Shown: positions 60,146 to 64,000 of the stretch, piece by piece
How positions within the stretch are numbered: the stretch's first letter is position 1
Layout of the letters: every line of letters begins with the position of its first letter
NCBI GenBank assembly: GCA_017745175.1
Contig: JAGHZY010000002.1
Span: forward strand, 85,991 to 149,990
DNA: 64,000 nucleotides
Direction: 5' to 3'
Origin: Sphingopyxis sp.
GTDB taxonomy: Bacteria; Pseudomonadota; Alphaproteobacteria; Sphingomonadales; Sphingomonadaceae
Notes under the pieces: generated by a model
The model's database searches: none
What the model saw: the letters and a program-made list of their open reading frames with translations, nothing else
Told to the model about the DNA's origin: nothing
Made by a program: the position numbers and the translations under genes

Positions 60146-60637
60146 TTGCCGAAACGCGCGGATCTGTCGGATACATTGTGCCCCGTCGGGCGGTCGGCCG
60201 AGTTGCTTGGCGATCGCGCGGTGCTGCTCATCCTGCGCGAATTGTTTTTCGGACGCCGCCGGTTCGAGCTGATCGCGGCGAATACGGGACTGGGGCCGCA
60301 ACTGGTGTCGGTGCGGCTCAAGATGCTCGTGGCGGAAGGGGTCGCCGAGCGCCGCGCATACAGCGAGCGGCCGGTACGGCATGATTATTGGCTGACCGAC
60401 AAGGGCAAGGCGCTGTTCGACGTGCTCTATGCGATGCGCAACTGGGCTGAACGCTGGGCCTATGCACCGGGCGAGGCGGGCGAGGGGCCAGCGATCCGCT
60501 ATGTCCATCGGACGTGCGGAACGGATGTCGGGACGGCGACGGTGTGTCCGGGTTGCGGCGCAAGCCTTGGCTATGGGGACCTGAAGGGCGAGCCTTCGCC
60601 GGCGCTCGAGGCCGAACAGACCGCGCGAACGGCTTAG
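60146..60637 (+). CDS. HxlR family transcriptional regulator
   Basis: CPVGRSAELLGDRAVLLILRELFFGRRRFELIAANTGLGPQLVSVRLKMLVAEGVAERRAYSERPVRHDYWLTDKGKAL. Confidence 0.9.
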   Translation: MPKRADLSDTLCPVGRSAELLGDRAVLLILRELFFGRRRFELIAANTGLGPQLVSVRLKMLVAEGVAERRAYSERPVRHDYWLTDKGKALFDVLYAMRNWAERWAYAPGEAGEGPAIRYVHRTCGTDVGTATVCPGCGASLGYGDLKGEPSPALEAEQTARTA

Positions 60638-60638
60638 C

Positions 60639-60983
60639 TTATGCCTTTTCCAGCGTGCATTGCAGCGGATGCTGGTTCTGCCGTGCGGCGTCCATCACCT
60701 GGTTGACCTTGGTCTCGGCGACTTCATAGCTGAACACGCCGCACACGCCGACGCCCTGCTGGTGGACGTGCAGCATCACCTGCGTCGCCTGTTCGATGTC
60801 CATGTTGAAGAAGCGCTGGAGCACCATCACGACGAACTCCATCGGGGTATAATCGTCGTTGAGCAGCAGCACCTTGTACATCGACGGCTTCTTGGCCTTC
60901 GCGCGCGTGCGCGTTGCGATGCCAACGCCGGGGCTGCCGGGCGAGCCGTCGTCCTTGTCCGCCATCGCGCGGATCGGTGTCAT
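60639..60983 (-). CDS. clpS: ATP-dependent Clp protease adaptor
   Basis: [67 protein letters not shown]; start could be 60965. Confidence 0.96.
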   Translation of the reverse strand: MTPIRAMADKDDGSPGSPGVGIATRTRAKAKKPSMYKVLLLNDDYTPMEFVVMVLQRFFNMDIEQATQVMLHVHQQGVGVCGVFSYEVAETKVNQVMDAARQNQHPLQCTLEKA

Positions 60984-61094
60984 GGTCGAAACAGGAAACA
61001 TCATGGGCAGGAATATCGCAAGGCGCGGGCGAAGCGCAAGGGGCGCGCGCGCGGATTTTAACCTCTTGTTCGCCAGCGGAGCCAGCGTGTGCCC

Positions 61095-61133
61095 CAAAAA
61101 CAAGAACCGCCCGCTTCCTGAAGAAGCGAGCGG
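61095..61133 (-). terminator. Rho-independent terminator after the phasin gene
   Basis: Minus strand CCGCTCGCTTC-TTCAG-GAAGCGGGCGG followed by TTCTTGTTTTT. Confidence 0.75.
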
Positions 61134-61205
61134 CCTTGGGAGTGTCGGCGCGGACGGGGAGAGGAGGGGGAAGTGCCCGCGCCAACGATGGAAGTTGAAA
61201 GCGCC

Positions 61206-61940
61206 TCAGGCGGCCTTCATCTTCGAAGTGATGACCGAAACGCGGTTCGAGATCGGCGCGAAGCTGTCGTTCGTCAGCTTGACGACGAGTTCGCTGGTCT
61301 TCGAGGTCTGCACAACAGCGGCGTCGAACGCCTTTTTGCTGTTTTCGGCATAGAGCTTGAAGAAGTCGGCCGGGGTCTTGACGGCGGTGTAGCCCTTCAG
61401 CGCGGCGGTCGTGTCTTCAAAGCTCTTGCGAGCGAAGGTGACGCCTTCCTGGCCGAGCGTCTCGATGCCCTTGGCAGCGATCTTGCCCGATTCGACGAGG
61501 GCTTCGATGTTCGCCTTGTTGAATTCGACGGCTTCTTCGGCAAGCTTGCTCGACTTCGCAAACGCTTCCTTGGCCTTTTCGTTGAAGTCGGTGGTCAGGG
61601 CTTCGGCGCGGGTTTTCGCTTCGTCGGCGAACTTCTTGACGGTGTCGTTCATGGTCTTCAGTCCTTTGGTGGCGGCAGCGACCGGCTTCGGCGCGACCTT
61701 GGTCTTGGGGGCAATGATCTTGGCAGCCGTCTTGGGAGCGGCCTTCTTTGCTGCCGGCTTTGCGGCTTTCTTTTGGACCGGCTTGGCCTTCGCCGTGACG
61801 GTCTTGGTTTTCACGGGCGCCGGGGCCTTCGCTGCGGGTGCAGCCTCGACCGGCACGGCAGGAGCAGCCACCGGCTTGGCGGCGGTTTCCAGCGTCGCGG
61901 CTTCGAAAGCCTTTTCGGCACTATCCATCTTGGTAGCCAT
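61206..61940 (-). CDS. Phasin family protein with Lys/Ala/Pro-rich N-terminal tail
   Basis: C-terminal phasin region (EFNKANIEALVESGKIAAKGIETLGQEGVTFARKSFEDTTAALKGYTAVKTPADFFKLYAENSKKAFD); N-terminal KPVQKKAAKPAAKKAAPKTAAK tail. Confidence 0.92.
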   Translation of the reverse strand: MATKMDSAEKAFEAATLETAAKPVAAPAVPVEAAPAAKAPAPVKTKTVTAKAKPVQKKAAKPAAKKAAPKTAAKIIAPKTKVAPKPVAAATKGLKTMNDTVKKFADEAKTRAEALTTDFNEKAKEAFAKSSKLAEEAVEFNKANIEALVESGKIAAKGIETLGQEGVTFARKSFEDTTAALKGYTAVKTPADFFKLYAENSKKAFDAAVVQTSKTSELVVKLTNDSFAPISNRVSVITSKMKAA

Positions 61941-62002
61941 CGGGACAACTCCTTTATGTTGCACTGCACAATATAGGAGTGGATCGGCGATTTCAAGAGA
62001 AA

Positions 62003-62021
62003 TTTTGTGCGGTGCACAAAA
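62003..62021. promoter_or_regulatory. Palindrome between phaC and phasin gene (PhaR-operator-like, inference)
   Basis: TTTTGTGC-GGT-GCACAAAA, perfect 8+3+8; a related TTGCACTGCACAA lies at 61959-61971 next to the phasin start. Confidence 0.45.
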
Positions 62022-62062
62022 ATGCTGCAGGGCCGGCCCGCAGGCAATATATTCGTCAGATA

Positions 62063-63832
62063 TTACCGCTGTTTGACGTAGCGGCCGGGGGCGTCCTCGA
62101 TCGCCTTTTTCTTGCCTTTTCCGGGGATACGTCCGCCCTTGACGGCGGTTTTTACGTCATCCTGCCCGGTAATCCAGTCGATCCAGTGCGGCCACCAGCT
62201 GCCTTTGGTCTCGCTTGCGTCCGCAACAAAGTCGTCGAGTGTCGCGGCATCATTGTCGCCGGTCCAATATTGATATTTGCCCGCCGCGGGCGGGTTGACC
62301 ACGCCGGCGATATGTCCCGAGCCTGCGAGCAAAAAGGTCTTTGGCCCCGACAGATGATCCATCAGCCGCCATACGCTGGCGAGCGGCGCGATATGGTCAT
62401 CGCGGCCCGCCTGGATATAGGCGGGGGTCTCGATCTTCCTGAGGTCGACCGGCGTGCCGAGCACCGACAGGCTGTTCGGGATCACCATGCGATTGTCGCG
62501 GTAGAGGTCCACCAGATATTGCCGGTGCCATTTGGCGGGCAGGTTGGTGACATCGCCGTTCCAGTAAAGCAGATCGAAGGGCGGATAGTCGTTGCCGAGC
62601 AGATAATTGCTCACGACATAATTCCAGATGAGGTCGCGCCCGCGCAGGCTGTTGAAAGTCGCGGCCATATAGCGCCCGTCGAGGAAGCCGCCCGCCGACA
62701 ACTGCTGGAGCAGCGCCAGATAGCTTTCGTCGACGAACATCTTGAGATCGCCCGCCAGTTCGAAGTCGACCTGCGCAGTGAAGAAGGTTACCGACCTGAC
62801 CTTGGCCGCCTCGCCGCGCGCTGCCAACATCGCGAGGGTTGCGGCGAGCGTCGTTCCCGCGACGCAATAGCCGATGGTGTGGACGTGCGGTACGTCGAGC
62901 AGGTCGCGCACCGTATCGATCGCATCGACCTGTGCCGCAATATAATCGTCCCACACAATCTCGCTCATCGACGCGTCGGCCGACTTCCACGACACCATGA
63001 AGACCGAAAGCCCCCGGTCCACCGCCCAGGCAACGAAGCTTTTCGCGGGGTTGAGGTCGAGGATGTAGAAGCGGTTGATCCATGGCGGGAAGATGACGAG
63101 CGGGACGGTGAAAACCTCCGTCGTCGTCGGGGCATAGTGGATCAGCTGGTAGAGGTCGGTCTCGTGGATCACCTTGCCCGGCGTGGCGGCAATATTGACC
63201 CCGACCTCGAATGCGTCGGGGTCGACGTGGCTGAGCTGCCCGCGCGACAAGTCGGCGAGCATATGCTTCAAGCCCTTGAGCAGGCTTTCGCCGCGCGTCT
63301 CGACCGCGCGTTTGATGACTTCGGGATTGGTGATCGCGAGGTTCGATGGCGAGAGCGCCTCGGTCATGTTCTTCGCGGCGAATTCCATCTTCGCGCGCGC
63401 ATGCTCGTCGAGCCCCTGCATGGTCCGGGTGGTCGCGAGCAGCTGTTCGGCGAGCAGGCCATAGGTCTGGCGGATCAGCGCGAAGGCGGGGTTTGCCGTC
63501 CAGTCGGGATCGGCGAAGCGCTTGTCCTTTGGCATATCGGCGCCCGGCGCGAAAGACGGCTGGATCGTCGCGAGCGAGGTCCAGAAGGCGACGCCCTGTT
63601 CCCACATTCTCGACGATTGTTCGGCCCACAGCTGCGTCGTCGGATTCCGGAGCCAGCTTGCAGGGTCGAGCGGGCTGGCGGCGGCGTTGTCCCGGTTCGC
63701 CTGACCCAGCGCATATTCGAGCATCATCTGCTGCGCGCGGCCGATGACGCTCGCCCAATGCTGCATATCCTCGGGCGATGGCATGAAGGGATTCGGCGTT
63801 TCGATCGTACCGTCTTGGCCTGTGTCGCTCAT
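62063..63832 (-). CDS. phaC: Class I poly(R)-hydroxyalkanoic acid synthase
   Basis: IHYAPTTTEVFTVPLVIFPPWINRFYILDLNPAKSFVAWAVDRGLSVFMVSWKSAD; lipase-like box GYCVAG; DDHIAP; AGSGHIAGVVNPP. Confidence 0.97.
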   Translation of the reverse strand: MSDTGQDGTIETPNPFMPSPEDMQHWASVIGRAQQMMLEYALGQANRDNAAASPLDPASWLRNPTTQLWAEQSSRMWEQGVAFWTSLATIQPSFAPGADMPKDKRFADPDWTANPAFALIRQTYGLLAEQLLATTRTMQGLDEHARAKMEFAAKNMTEALSPSNLAITNPEVIKRAVETRGESLLKGLKHMLADLSRGQLSHVDPDAFEVGVNIAATPGKVIHETDLYQLIHYAPTTTEVFTVPLVIFPPWINRFYILDLNPAKSFVAWAVDRGLSVFMVSWKSADASMSEIVWDDYIAAQVDAIDTVRDLLDVPHVHTIGYCVAGTTLAATLAMLAARGEAAKVRSVTFFTAQVDFELAGDLKMFVDESYLALLQQLSAGGFLDGRYMAATFNSLRGRDLIWNYVVSNYLLGNDYPPFDLLYWNGDVTNLPAKWHRQYLVDLYRDNRMVIPNSLSVLGTPVDLRKIETPAYIQAGRDDHIAPLASVWRLMDHLSGPKTFLLAGSGHIAGVVNPPAAGKYQYWTGDNDAATLDDFVADASETKGSWWPHWIDWITGQDDVKTAVKGGRIPGKGKKKAIEDAPGRYVKQR

Positions 63833-63948
63833 GCTCGTTCCTGCTGGTCAGTGCGGATATAATGCCTATAACAAGCCGCGACGCGGCTGGCGAGATTGCC
63901 GCGCGCGTCAATTCAAACGCATACGCAAAGGAGTTGTTCTAGTTTCCC

Positions 63949-64000
63949 ATGTCCGAAGATGAATTCTATCGCATCAAGCGCCTGCCGCCCTATGTCATCG
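63949..64000 (+). CDS. Aminotransferase, LL-diaminopimelate aminotransferase/AlaC-like (partial, runs off right edge)
   Basis: MSEDEFYRIKRLPPYVI, an N-terminus typical of this class I aminotransferase family; truncated. Confidence 0.55.
   Translation, partial: MSEDEFYRIKRLPPYVI

Overview
High-GC window, ordinary alphaproteobacterial chromosome; gene content suggests a sphingomonad such as Sphingopyxis (inference, not tested). Gene density is high and most loci are housekeeping or envelope genes: nadA, pepN, argG, murA, lgt, clpS, phaC and phasin, a Mla-type lipid ABC transporter, an RND efflux pair, BolA with a monothiol glutaredoxin, and two DMT transporters. I recognised no rRNA, tRNA, CRISPR array, prophage or IS element. 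Both window edges cut genes: a two-partner-secretion translocator at the left and an aminotransferase at the right. Items most worth a second look: (1) a compact minus-strand operon combining an exported CHAT-domain protease, a CHASE2 adenylate/guanylate cyclase, a small exported FecR-like protein and an ShlB/FhaC translocator; (2) a perfect 13-bp inverted repeat that builds overlapping divergent GGAAG-N17-CGTT promoters between an ECF sigma gene and an S8 protease gene, with a third copy before the next gene; (3) NsrR-type palindromes in an NO-detoxification module; (4) a ~0.9-kb non-coding, hairpin-rich interval sharing a 17-mer with the PHA locus; (5) a riboswitch-like two-hairpin leader before an SMR transporter; (6) a DUF2853-TM-OmpA fusion. 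Family calls come from reading the translations; no database search was run. Very long antisense ORFs in the track are treated as high-GC artefacts.
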